From NCBI GenBank assembly GCA_012842725.1, contig DUSG01000056.1, positions 1-37,529 on the forward strand: a stretch of DNA of 37,529 nt, given 5' to 3'. Origin of the DNA: Clostridiales bacterium (lineage in GTDB: Bacteria; Bacillota; Clostridia; Lutisporales; Lutisporaceae). Below are positions 9,035 to 18,041 of the stretch, piece after piece. A program made the position numbers and the translations under genes. The notes under the pieces were generated by a model. The model was not told the origin of the DNA. It was given only the letters and a program-made list of their open reading frames with translations, and ran no database searches. Every line of letters begins with the position of its first letter. Position 1 is the stretch's first letter.

Positions 9035-10349
9035 ATTTGCACTCTCCTAATAAGTCATACTCTGTCGCATCTGTTATAAGTACATCAGTGAATTCACCTA
9101 TTTTTAAATCTTTTTTTGAAGTAAAATATACAAAACCATCAATTTCCGGAGCATCTCTATATGTCCTACCTATATATTGATTATCTATATAGTCTTCAAT
9201 AAGTACTTTCATTGTTTTTCCAATGAAACTTAAATTCTTTTCCAAAGAAATATTCATTTGCGTAGACATCAATATTTCCTGTCTTTTTAATTTTGTTTCT
9301 TCATCTATTTGATTAGGCAATTTGTAAGCAGGCGTATCTTCTTCCCTAGAATAAGTAAAAACACCCATTCTGTCAAATTTAATCTGTTTTATGAAATCAA
9401 CTAGTTCCTCAAAGTCACGTTCATCCTCACCTGGAAACCCAACGATAAATGTAGTTCTAATTGTAATATCAGGAATTTTCTTTCTTAGATTTGTAACAAG
9501 TTCAAGTATCTGTTCCTTCGTCGTACTTCTGCCCATTAATTTTAGAATTTTATTGCTCGCATGCTGAATAGGAATATCTATATATTTACATATTTTTTCT
9601 TCTTCAGCTATAATATCAATCAATTCATCACTAAATTTATCAGGATAGGCATATAGAAGTCTTATCCATTCTATTCCTTCAATTTTTGCTATGGATTTAA
9701 GAAGCTCCGGAAGCATCAATTTATCATATAGATCTTTACCATATACTGTAGTATCTTGAGCAACTAAAATAACCTCTTTTACTCCTTTAGATGCTAACCA
9801 TTGAGCTTCTATTATTATGTCATCAAAATTTCTACTTCTGTATCTACCTCTAAGTGAAGGAATAATACAATAGGTACATCTATTATTACAGCCTTCTGCA
9901 ATCTTTAAATATGCGGTGTGACCTTTTGTAGAAATAAGTCTATTAAGTTTATCTATATTAATATTTTCTTGATTTCCATACAGAATAATTTTTTTGCCTT
10001 TCAAGCAATCTTCTATAACATTTACGATGGATTTATAATCACCGGTTCCTATAACTGCATCAAGTTCAGGCATTTCCTTTAACAACTCTTCTTTATATCT
10101 TTCCGACAAACAGCCGGTAGCTATCAGTAATTTGCATCTACCTTTATTTTTAAATTGTCCCATTTCAATTATTGTATCTATTGATTCCTGTTTTGCCTGT
10201 TCAATGAATCCACATGTGTTGATTATTATAATATCAGCCAAATAAGGATTATTTATTATCTTATATCTTTCATCTTTTAATAGTTTCAACATTACTTCTG
10301 AATCTATTTGATTTTTTGCGCATCCTAATGATATCATTGCTACATTCAT
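9018..10349 (-). CDS. rimO: Ribosomal protein S12 methylthiotransferase RimO
   Basis: SLGCAKNQIDSEVM, radical-SAM CNNRCTYCIIPSLRGRYRSR, TTFIVGFPGE, C-terminal TRAM-like region. Confidence 0.95.
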   Translation of the reverse strand: MNVAMISLGCAKNQIDSEVMLKLLKDERYKIINNPYLADIIIINTCGFIEQAKQESIDTIIEMGQFKNKGRCKLLIATGCLSERYKEELLKEMPELDAVIGTGDYKSIVNVIEDCLKGKKIILYGNQENINIDKLNRLISTKGHTAYLKIAEGCNNRCTYCIIPSLRGRYRSRNFDDIIIEAQWLASKGVKEVILVAQDTTVYGKDLYDKLMLPELLKSIAKIEGIEWIRLLYAYPDKFSDELIDIIAEEEKICKYIDIPIQHASNKILKLMGRSTTKEQILELVTNLRKKIPDITIRTTFIVGFPGEDERDFEELVDFIKQIKFDRMGVFTYSREEDTPAYKLPNQIDEETKLKRQEILMSTQMNISLEKNLSFIGKTMKVLIEDYIDNQYIGRTYRDAPEIDGFVYFTSKKDLKIGEFTDVLITDATEYDLLGECKYEYSK

Positions 10350-10511
10350 TTACAAACATCTCTCCTCATTGTTTTAAAATATTAACTATTTCAAAAATAT
10401 AACAGATTTCCCGGGCAATGAAATTTTTTGATTATAGATAATATTCGCCAAATATTTAAATTTATTGTCATATTTCTTTGTATTTCTCTATTTTTATTCA
10501 TATTACATCAT

Positions 10512-12725
10512 TTAGCCTTGCATGCTTTCCCATTTTTCCTTACTGATCAATACCTTTCTTGGCTTACTACCTTCATAACCTCCAATAATACCGCGTTCTT
10601 CCATTTGATCTATTATTCTTGCTGCCCTGCTGTAGCCAATTTTTAATCTCCTTTGAAGCATCATTATAGATGCTTGGCCGGTTTCAATTACAATGGATAT
10701 TGCATCATTAAGTAATTCGTCTGCCTCTTCATCAATTTTATTTTCTTTGCTGTTTTCATAATCTTTAAAAACGTCTTCAATATAAGATGGAGATACTTGT
10801 CCTTTAATATATTCTACTACGGATTCGACTTCTTTTTCAGAAATAAAAGCACCTTGAACCCTTATTGGTTTTGGTTCACCTACAGGATGATATAGCATAT
10901 CACCTTTTCCAAGCAATTTTTCTGCTCCGCCGATGTCAAGAATTGTTCTAGAATCAACTTGTGAAGTCACTGCAAAAGAAATCCTTGAAGGAATATTTGC
11001 TTTTATAAGACCTGTTATTACATCCACAGAGGGTCTTTGAGTAGCTATTACCAAATGTATACCTGCAGCCCTTGCCATTTGTGCAAGACGGCAAATAGCA
11101 TCTTCAACTTCATTGGGAGCAACCATCATCAAATCAGCTAGTTCATCGATAATAACTAAAATTTGAGGTAATTTGTCGTCATCTTTAGTAAATAATGCAT
11201 TATAACTTCTGATATCTCTTACATTCTTTGAAGCAAATAGCTTATACCTTTCAGTCATTTCTGAAACAGCCCAATTCAATGCACCGGCAGCTTTCTTTGG
11301 ATCCGTAACAACCGGAACTAACAGATGAGGTATACCATTATAAACACTTAATTCTACAACTTTTGGATCAATCATCAGCATCTTTACTTTATTGGGAGCA
11401 GCTTTAAATAATACGCTAATAATGATCGAGTTTATACAAACGCTTTTACCGGAACCTGTTGCACCTGCAATAAGCAAATGAGGCATTTTAGCTATATCTG
11501 CTATAATATTCTTTCCTGCTACATCTTTTCCTAATGCAAAAGCTATATCTGATTTTGTGTTTTTGAAATCATCTGACTCTAAAACCTCTCGTATGTAAAC
11601 AGTTGTAATTTCTTTATTAGGTATTTCAATTCCTACTGCAGCTTTACCCGGAATCGGAGCTTCTATCCTTATACCTTGTGATGCCATGCTTAAAGATATA
11701 TCATCAGCTAGATTAACTATCTTGCTTACTTTTACCCCTGGACTGAGTTGAAGCTCATATCTAGTGATCGATGGACCTACGCTAACCTGTGATACAGTAG
11801 CATCTACGTTAAAATTCTTTAGTGTTTCTTCTAATATTTTAACATTATTCATAATCTCTTTTTTCATATTTCCGCTTTTATTATCTGGTGGTGGATAAAG
11901 CAATGTAGTACTTGGCAATACATAATGTGGGTAATGTTTTGTATTATTTGATGTAATTTTATCTTCAACGCTTATATCTTCTTTTTCCATAGTTGTTTCC
12001 TTTGTTTTATTTTTGAAGCTACTATCGAACTTTTTTGTAAAATCTATTATTTTTATCTTATTATCATTTATTTTGTTTTCAACATAATTTTCATCTGATA
12101 AATCATTATTAACGGTCTCTTTTCTTTCATCCTTTTTAGAATTCATTTTTATCGTTTTACTTCTTAAATTTAAAGATGTCAATAATTTAAAGAGAGTTGA
12201 TTTAATAATATTTAATAGATTTGCTGCAGTAATTCCTGTAAACATTATTAAAGAAATAAAAAATGATCCGATTAAAACAACATAAGTTCCTGTAATACCA
12301 AATATATTGACCATTAAATAACCAATAGCGGTACCAATTATACCGCCACCGATTTTTTGTGAACCTAAATCATATGAAGCAATTATTGTTTCTATAAAAT
12401 CCATTTCAACTTCTTGAAATATATTAATATTTACCAAAAATAATAACACTAATAGTGTAACAAATGCTAAACAGAATGAATAGAACTTTATATTCAGTTT
12501 TATATTTCCTTTAAAATAAAAAGCAGCCACACCTAAAATAATAAGTAACATTGGGAAAATATATGAACCTATGCCGAATATTCCAAATAACACTTTATTA
12601 ACTAATTTACCAGCTAAACCTGAATCATTATCAAACATGGAAACATAAAAATAAATTGCTATAATTATTAAAAAGATGCCAAGTATATCATATTTTAATC
12701 TGTTTGTTTTCTTATTTCTTGTCAA
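10512..12725 (-). CDS. ftsK: DNA translocase FtsK/SpoIIIE; probable TTG start at 12725
   Basis: N-terminal TM segments, HLLIAGATGSGKSVCINSII Walker A, LVIIDELADLMM Walker B, C-terminal gamma-like winged helix (ASIMMLQRRLKIGYSRAARIIDQMEERGIIG). Confidence 0.96.
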   Translation of the reverse strand: MTRNKKTNRLKYDILGIFLIIIAIYFYVSMFDNDSGLAGKLVNKVLFGIFGIGSYIFPMLLIILGVAAFYFKGNIKLNIKFYSFCLAFVTLLVLLFLVNINIFQEVEMDFIETIIASYDLGSQKIGGGIIGTAIGYLMVNIFGITGTYVVLIGSFFISLIMFTGITAANLLNIIKSTLFKLLTSLNLRSKTIKMNSKKDERKETVNNDLSDENYVENKINDNKIKIIDFTKKFDSSFKNKTKETTMEKEDISVEDKITSNNTKHYPHYVLPSTTLLYPPPDNKSGNMKKEIMNNVKILEETLKNFNVDATVSQVSVGPSITRYELQLSPGVKVSKIVNLADDISLSMASQGIRIEAPIPGKAAVGIEIPNKEITTVYIREVLESDDFKNTKSDIAFALGKDVAGKNIIADIAKMPHLLIAGATGSGKSVCINSIIISVLFKAAPNKVKMLMIDPKVVELSVYNGIPHLLVPVVTDPKKAAGALNWAVSEMTERYKLFASKNVRDIRSYNALFTKDDDKLPQILVIIDELADLMMVAPNEVEDAICRLAQMARAAGIHLVIATQRPSVDVITGLIKANIPSRISFAVTSQVDSRTILDIGGAEKLLGKGDMLYHPVGEPKPIRVQGAFISEKEVESVVEYIKGQVSPSYIEDVFKDYENSKENKIDEEADELLNDAISIVIETGQASIMMLQRRLKIGYSRAARIIDQMEERGIIGGYEGSKPRKVLISKEKWESMQG

Positions 12726-12726
12726 C

Positions 12727-12835
12727 GATATCACCCCAGATTAGAATTCTACATAAATTAGAAAAATCCTTTATCGTATAAAAATAGGTTAAAATATTGT
12801 ACTTTTTTGAAAATTTATATGATTGGGGTGATATC
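12727..12835 (-). repeat. Long-range 12-nt inverted repeat whose proximal arm contains the ftsK SD
   Basis: GATATCACCCCA at 12727-12738 and its exact reverse complement TGGGGTGATATC at 12824-12835. Confidence 0.8.
12746..12772 (-). promoter_or_regulatory. Sigma-H-type promoter of ftsK/spoIIIE
   Basis: - strand AAAGGATTT-N11-GTAGAAT; the two boxes and the spacer length are identical to those upstream of spoVS. Confidence 0.65.
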
Positions 12836-12853
12836 TTAAAATAAAAACAATTA

Positions 12854-13582
12854 CTAGTTTATTTGTTTATTAATAGATTTATTTTGTTTTTTCTCATCTA
12901 TTAAACTTCTCAGTTTTTTCAAAGCATCTTTCAAGCCACCAATTTCATGGATTAATCCATAATCAACTGGTTCTTTACCAATTAAAACTGTACCTACATC
13001 ATTTGCTAATTCGCTTGTGGTAAACATTAGTTTTTTCAATGTAGTTCTTTTTATGTTGCTATGATTTACAATGAAATTTATTATTCTTTCCTGCATTTTA
13101 TTAAAATAGTCATATGTCTGAGGAACTCCAATAACTAAGCCATTCATTCGTATTGGGTGTATAGTCATTGTAGCCGTTGGTGCAATATAGGAATAATCAG
13201 TAGATACAGCTAAAGGTACTCCTATACTATGCCCTCCACCCAATACAATGGACACAGAAGGTTTGTTCATGCTGGAAATCAATTCTGCAATTGCTAAACC
13301 TGCTTCAACATCACCTCCGACTGTATTTAGTATTAACAATAATCCTTCTATATCATAACTTTCTTCTACAGCAACAATCTGGGGTATTATATGTTCATAT
13401 TTTGTGGCTTTGTTTTGAGGTGGTAATATTGTATGACCTTCAATTTGTCCTATTATAGTCATTGTATATATATTGCTTTTTAATTCTGACACATTAGTTT
13501 GTCCTAGCTCTTTAATATTTTCAGTTGTATTTTCATTGTTTTGTTCTTGCTCATTTTTTTCTGATAAAAATTCATTAACCAA
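12854..13582 (-). CDS. tepA: ClpP/Crotonase-fold serine protease, TepA/YmfB family (TTG start)
   Basis: [51 protein letters not shown]; adjacent to ftsK/spoIIIE as in B. subtilis. Confidence 0.88.
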   Translation of the reverse strand: MVNEFLSEKNEQEQNNENTTENIKELGQTNVSELKSNIYTMTIIGQIEGHTILPPQNKATKYEHIIPQIVAVEESYDIEGLLLILNTVGGDVEAGLAIAELISSMNKPSVSIVLGGGHSIGVPLAVSTDYSYIAPTATMTIHPIRMNGLVIGVPQTYDYFNKMQERIINFIVNHSNIKRTTLKKLMFTTSELANDVGTVLIGKEPVDYGLIHEIGGLKDALKKLRSLIDEKKQNKSINKQIN

Positions 13583-13648
13583 TTCTATTCACTCCTAAAG
13601 ATGATGGTAAATGTATTTTTTCCATTTGCATTATTTGTATTCAAAACT

Positions 13649-13683
13649 AAACACCTCATTGTAATATACACAATGAGGTGTTT
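13649..13683 (-). terminator. Terminator in the dapG-tepA intergenic region
   Basis: AAACACCTCATTGT / ACAATGAGGTGTTT perfect 14-bp stem. It lies upstream of the tepA start and downstream of the dapG stop. Confidence 0.75.
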
Positions 13684-13717
13684 GTATCAATCAAAAATAT
13701 ATATACTAGAAAATTAT

Positions 13718-14944
13718 TTAATTTTTATCTAATTCAAATTTTCTATGTAAGGCGTTTATAGCAATGTTTGTTTTATCACTTTTAATTAAACAGGATATTG
13801 TTGTATGTGAATCGGAAGTTTGGAGTATTTCAATATTATTTTCATTTAAGGCTTCTACCATTTTTGCCATAACACCAGGTATTCCTCTCATTCTATTACC
13901 GATTATTGTGACTTTAGTACAGTTTGATATAACTTCAAAATTATAGCCTTGAGATTCTAAAATGTTTTTTAATTTTGCTTCTTTTGCGCCATCGACTATA
14001 AATACTTTCATATCGGGAAAAATATTTATCATATCAATACTTATTTTTTCAGCAGCTATGATATTGAACAATATAGTATCTTTCTCATATTGTCTTGCAC
14101 TACCATCGAATATAACTTTAAACTGTGTTCTGTTTCCTATTTGTGCAATTGAAGTGACTATCTTATCAATTTTACCTTGTCCATATTTTCTATATTTGTC
14201 ATAGTTAGTTATCAAAGTTCCATTGCTTTCCTTAAGTGTACTTTTTATTAAAAGAGGAATATTACTTCTCATGGCTATTTCTACTGCTTTTGGATGTATA
14301 ACTTTAGCGCCGTATTCAGCCATTTGAAATACTTCATCATAGTAAACAGCTTCCAATACTTTTGCATCTTGTACAATTTTAGGATCTGCTGTCATAACTC
14401 CTTCTACATCTGTATATATTTCTACAACCTCTGCATCAATTGCTTCTCCAATAATTGCTGCTGTTACATCACTTCCGCCTCTTCCTAATGTGGTTATGTT
14501 TCCATCTTCAGTTATTCCCTGAAAACCAGCTATTATTGGTATTATATTTTTTTCTATGCAGGATAATATATTATCAGGTTCAACTCTTATTATCTCAGCA
14601 TTTCCATAATTATTATCTGTAATAATTCCTGCTTGGCCTCCTGTGAAGACTTTTGATTCGTATCCGTTTTTCTTTAGTGTATTAGACAAAATCACACAGG
14701 AAATTATTTCACCACAGGACATCAATAAATCCAATTCTCTTGCATTTGGCTCAACACCTACGGATTTTGCAAAATTTATTAGTGTGTCTGTTGCATACGG
14801 ATCTCCGTTTCTACCAATAGCTGAAACTACTACAACAGGAAAGCAATCATTCTTAAAAGCATTTCTGATTTTATTTACTACTAAATTTCTTCTTTCATGA
14901 TCAGCAACTGATGTTCCTCCAAATTTCTGTATAATAAGTTTCAT
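13718..14944 (-). CDS. dapG: Aspartate kinase
   Basis: MKLIIQKFGGTSVA, GFQGITEDGNITTLGRGGSDVTA, EIYTDVEGVMTADPKIV; C-terminal ACT-type region. Confidence 0.95.
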   Translation of the reverse strand: MKLIIQKFGGTSVADHERRNLVVNKIRNAFKNDCFPVVVVSAIGRNGDPYATDTLINFAKSVGVEPNARELDLLMSCGEIISCVILSNTLKKNGYESKVFTGGQAGIITDNNYGNAEIIRVEPDNILSCIEKNIIPIIAGFQGITEDGNITTLGRGGSDVTAAIIGEAIDAEVVEIYTDVEGVMTADPKIVQDAKVLEAVYYDEVFQMAEYGAKVIHPKAVEIAMRSNIPLLIKSTLKESNGTLITNYDKYRKYGQGKIDKIVTSIAQIGNRTQFKVIFDGSARQYEKDTILFNIIAAEKISIDMINIFPDMKVFIVDGAKEAKLKNILESQGYNFEVISNCTKVTIIGNRMRGIPGVMAKMVEALNENNIEILQTSDSHTTISCLIKSDKTNIAINALHRKFELDKN

Positions 14945-15091
14945 ACATATCCTCTCTCTTTTTTGTAAATATAATTAGTTTCTTGATTTAATAATTTTTT
15001 AATGAGATAAAATAATAAATACTCATTCGAGAATTAAAGTGTTTAAAGCAACAAATCTATTAACTTGTTTTCATAATAATCACTGAAATTA

Positions 15092-15340
15092 TCATTTTAA
15101 TATATCTGCAAAATCAATTATAATCATATCGTTACCAATCTTTTTTATTCTTTCCCAAGGAATTTCTAAATATCTTTTATCAATAAATAAAGAAAAAATA
15201 CCTTTACTTTCAGGGATTATCAACGATTTAATTTTTCCAGTTTCTTCGTCTATAAGCATGTCACAATCTCCTAAATAACCTAATCTTTCACATTCTGGTA
15301 ATGTAACAATTTCCTTTCCATATAATTTGCTTAACCTCAT
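15092..15340 (-). CDS. ymxH: YlmC/YmxH family PRC-barrel sporulation protein
   Basis: 82 aa; MRLSKLYGKEIVTLPECERLGYLGDCDMLIDEETGKIKSLIIPE, typical YlmC/YmxH. Confidence 0.85.
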   Translation of the reverse strand: MRLSKLYGKEIVTLPECERLGYLGDCDMLIDEETGKIKSLIIPESKGIFSLFIDKRYLEIPWERIKKIGNDMIIIDFADILK

Positions 15341-15352
15341 CTTATATCACTC

Positions 15353-15406
15353 CTACACCATTTTATACTATTGCTTGTCAATAGTATTTATATGATTATG
15401 GTGTAG
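15353..15406 (-). promoter_or_regulatory. Nested inverted repeat in the ymxH leader, abutting its SD
   Basis: Outer CTACACCAT/ATGGTGTAG (9 bp) encloses ATACTATTG-CTTGT-CAATAGTAT (9 bp). Confidence 0.7.
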
Positions 15407-15417
15407 ATATATTCCAA

Positions 15418-15885
15418 TTATTTACCTGTTGAACCAAATCCGCCAGACCCTCTTACGGTTTCATCTAATTCATCTGTCATAATGAACCTTGCAGTATAAA
15501 CAGGTAAAAAAACTATTTGCGCTATCCTATCCCCAGGATTTATTGTATAATCATCTTTTCCGTAGTTAATTATAGGACATATCAATTCACCTGTATAATC
15601 TGAGTCAATAACTCCAACTGAATTCACAAGGGAAATACCATAATTAGAAGCTAAACCGCTTCTGGGAAATATAAAACCTGCTACTTCCTTATTTTTTATC
15701 TGAATTGCTATACCGGTTGGAATCTTACATATTTGACCTGGTTTAACAGTAACAGGTTTTTCTAAACATGCATGTAAATCCAAACCCGCAGAACCAGGAG
15801 TAGCATATTTAGGTATTGAGAAATCGTATTTAAAATCTTTTTTTATCATTTTTACTTTTATATCTATAAACATATTAATATCCAT
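15418..15885 (-). CDS. dut: Deoxyuridine 5'-triphosphate nucleotidohydrolase
   Basis: ATPGSAGLDLHACL, PRSGLASNYGI, NSVGVIDSDYTGEL, GDRIAQIVFLP, RGSGGFGSTGK dUTPase motifs. Confidence 0.97.
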   Translation of the reverse strand: MDINMFIDIKVKMIKKDFKYDFSIPKYATPGSAGLDLHACLEKPVTVKPGQICKIPTGIAIQIKNKEVAGFIFPRSGLASNYGISLVNSVGVIDSDYTGELICPIINYGKDDYTINPGDRIAQIVFLPVYTARFIMTDELDETVRGSGGFGSTGK

Positions 15886-15886
15886 C

Positions 15887-17128
15887 CTATTTTAATATTG
15901 TACTTTTATTTGGACCGATTATTGCAGAGCCCATTTTATCATTTTTGAATATTATACCTATTACATGGTTTATATCTTCCATTGTAACATTATCAATCAA
16001 TTGAATAATTTCTTTTGGTGAATATATTCTATCTAAAAGTAACTCAGATTTTCCTATAGAATTCATTCTTCCGCTTGTACTTTCCAAACCTAATATATAA
16101 TTACCTTTTATTTGTTCTTTAGAGTCATGTAATTCTTCTTCAGTTATTCCATTCTCTTTAATACTATCTATTTCTTTAAGGATAAGCTCTATTACATAAT
16201 CCAACTGACTTGGCTTCATGCCCGCATATATAGATAATAATCCACAATCCGTGTAGGACGATGGATAAGAAAATACAGAATAAGCTAATCCTTTTTCTTC
16301 ACGGATTTTTTGAAAAAGTCTAGAACTCATTGCTCCCCCAAAAATATTGTTTAGGACAAGCAAGGAATACATATGTTTGTTACCTAATTCCATACCATTG
16401 AAACCTATACAAAGATGAGCTTGTTCTGTATTTTTTTCTTTATGGGTATGTTTTGGAGAAAAAGATGGTTTAACGGATGTCCTCTTATTGTTATTTAATA
16501 CATTATAATTAGAAAATGCTTTAGTTATCTGATTTATAACATATTCTTTGTCAAAATTTCCTACCACTGATACAACAATGCTATCAGATGTATAATTTTC
16601 ATGTATGTAATGTATTATATCTTGCCTTTTTAAGGATTTTAAAGTATTTTCGGTTCCTAATATGGGCATACCTAATGGATTTTCGCTCCATATTGTCTGA
16701 GTGAGCATATCATGCACTAGATCTTCAGGTGAATCTTCATACATTCCTATTTCTTCTAAGACTACGCCTTTTTCCTTTTCAATTTCATTTTCCGAAAATA
16801 TAGAGTTAAAAAACATATCAGTCAAAATATCTAATGCAATATCAAAATGTGAATCCAAAACCTTTGCATAATAACATGTGCACTCTTTTGCTGTAAAGGC
16901 ATTTAACTGGCCACCTACTTTATCAATTGAACCTGCTATTTCTTTTGCTGTTCTGTTTTTTGTACCTTTAAAAAGCATATGTTCTATGAAATGAGATATC
17001 CCATTATTATTCATATTTTCATTTCTTGAACCTGCTTTTACCCATATTCCGATAGATATTGAATTTACATAATTAATTTGCTCTGCTACAATTCGTACAC
17101 CATTATCTAATTTATGTCTAATGTACAT
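15887..17128 (-). CDS. mlpA: M16 family zinc peptidase (MlpA/YmxG-like)
   Basis: GISHFIEHMLFKGT inverted zinc motif HxxEH; M16 domain layout; position downstream of pnp/ylxY. Confidence 0.93.
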   Translation of the reverse strand: MYIRHKLDNGVRIVAEQINYVNSISIGIWVKAGSRNENMNNNGISHFIEHMLFKGTKNRTAKEIAGSIDKVGGQLNAFTAKECTCYYAKVLDSHFDIALDILTDMFFNSIFSENEIEKEKGVVLEEIGMYEDSPEDLVHDMLTQTIWSENPLGMPILGTENTLKSLKRQDIIHYIHENYTSDSIVVSVVGNFDKEYVINQITKAFSNYNVLNNNKRTSVKPSFSPKHTHKEKNTEQAHLCIGFNGMELGNKHMYSLLVLNNIFGGAMSSRLFQKIREEKGLAYSVFSYPSSYTDCGLLSIYAGMKPSQLDYVIELILKEIDSIKENGITEEELHDSKEQIKGNYILGLESTSGRMNSIGKSELLLDRIYSPKEIIQLIDNVTMEDINHVIGIIFKNDKMGSAIIGPNKSTILK

Positions 17129-17193
17129 CTTTTACCTCCTAAGTAAATTGATAAATAAGTTTTACAAATATAAGTTGTTTTACTTTTTCACGA

Positions 17194-17221
17194 ATTATAT
17201 ATGAATTATAATCCATATCAA
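17194..17221 (-). promoter_or_regulatory. Candidate sigma-A promoter of mlpA
   Basis: - strand TTGATA-16 nt-TATAAT. Confidence 0.5.
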
Positions 17222-17229
17222 TAAAATTT

Positions 17230-17940
17230 TCAATTAGTGGTTTCAATAACCTCACTTACAGGTACAATCTTAAAGTTGTTTCTAATTAAATCGTTTATCA
17301 TTATTGGTAAAGCTTTTACAGTAGATTCAGTGGGATGCATCAAAATAATTGCTCCATTATGGATTTTTTTATTAACCCTTTCTAATATTTTGGTATAATC
17401 TTTTGTATTCCAATCTATTGTATCAATACTCCACATAATTACCTTATAACCAAGACTTTCAGCTATTTTAACAACTTTCATATTTAGATCTCCATAAGGG
17501 GGTGCAAATAATTTTGTTTTTACACCTATTATATTATTGATTACTTCTTCTGTTTTTATAATTTCTTCTATATTCTTTTCCTCGCTAATTTGCGTATGTC
17601 TTAAATGATTATATCCATGATTGCCTATCTCGTGATTATCTTCATATATTCGCATCAACAATTCTTTATTTTTATCAGCCCAATCACCACCTATAAAGAA
17701 AGTGATTCTTATATTATTTTTCTTGAACTCACTTAGCATATCAGGCAAATATTCATTACCCCAAACAACATTGCAGGCAAAAGCAACCTTTCTCTCCTTC
17801 TCATTACCTTTATATATAGGTTCAAATTGTTTGAAGGTATTTATGCTTCTTCGATTCATAAAAAATAATGTAATACAAATTAGAATGATTACTAAAATTA
17901 TAGTCATAACAGTTTTCTTTTTTATTATAAATACTTTCAT
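17230..17940 (-). CDS. ylxY: Polysaccharide deacetylase (NodB homology) family protein, YlxY-like
   Basis: N-terminal TM segment; NodB-like motifs HEIGNHGYNHLRH, APPYG, MWSIDTIDW, ILMHP; position downstream of pnp. Confidence 0.88.
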   Translation of the reverse strand: MKVFIIKKKTVMTIILVIILICITLFFMNRRSINTFKQFEPIYKGNEKERKVAFACNVVWGNEYLPDMLSEFKKNNIRITFFIGGDWADKNKELLMRIYEDNHEIGNHGYNHLRHTQISEEKNIEEIIKTEEVINNIIGVKTKLFAPPYGDLNMKVVKIAESLGYKVIMWSIDTIDWNTKDYTKILERVNKKIHNGAIILMHPTESTVKALPIMINDLIRNNFKIVPVSEVIETTN

Positions 17941-17992
17941 ATAAACCCTCCTCGAATAATCTTTATTTAAATATTATTCTTAAAGGGTTTAT
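17941..17992 (-). promoter_or_regulatory. Hairpin occluding the ylxY SD
   Basis: ATAAACCCT/AGGGTTTAT (9 bp), 4x4 internal loop, GAATAAT/ATTATTC (7 bp), 12-nt loop; ends immediately before ATG. Confidence 0.7.
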
Positions 17993-18009
17993 TAAATACA
18001 AAAAATTAA

Positions 18010-18037
18010 AGAAACATAAACCATAGTTTATGTTTCT
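18010..18037 (-). terminator. Terminator downstream of pnp
   Basis: AGAAACATAAAC-CATA-GTTTATGTTTCT perfect 12-bp stem followed on the - strand by TTTAATTTTTTG. Confidence 0.75.
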
Positions 18038-18041
18038 AAAA

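Noticed and set aside
10350-10511. Regulatory element in the 160-nt ftsK-rimO gap (CCCGGG palindrome, AATATT repeats)
   Set aside because: Stems are only 5-6 bp and self-complementary AT words; not distinguishable from background.
14945-15091. Lysine riboswitch upstream of the aspartate kinase gene
   Set aside because: The AT-rich ~150-nt leader shows no conserved lysine-aptamer elements and no terminator/antiterminator pair that I could see.
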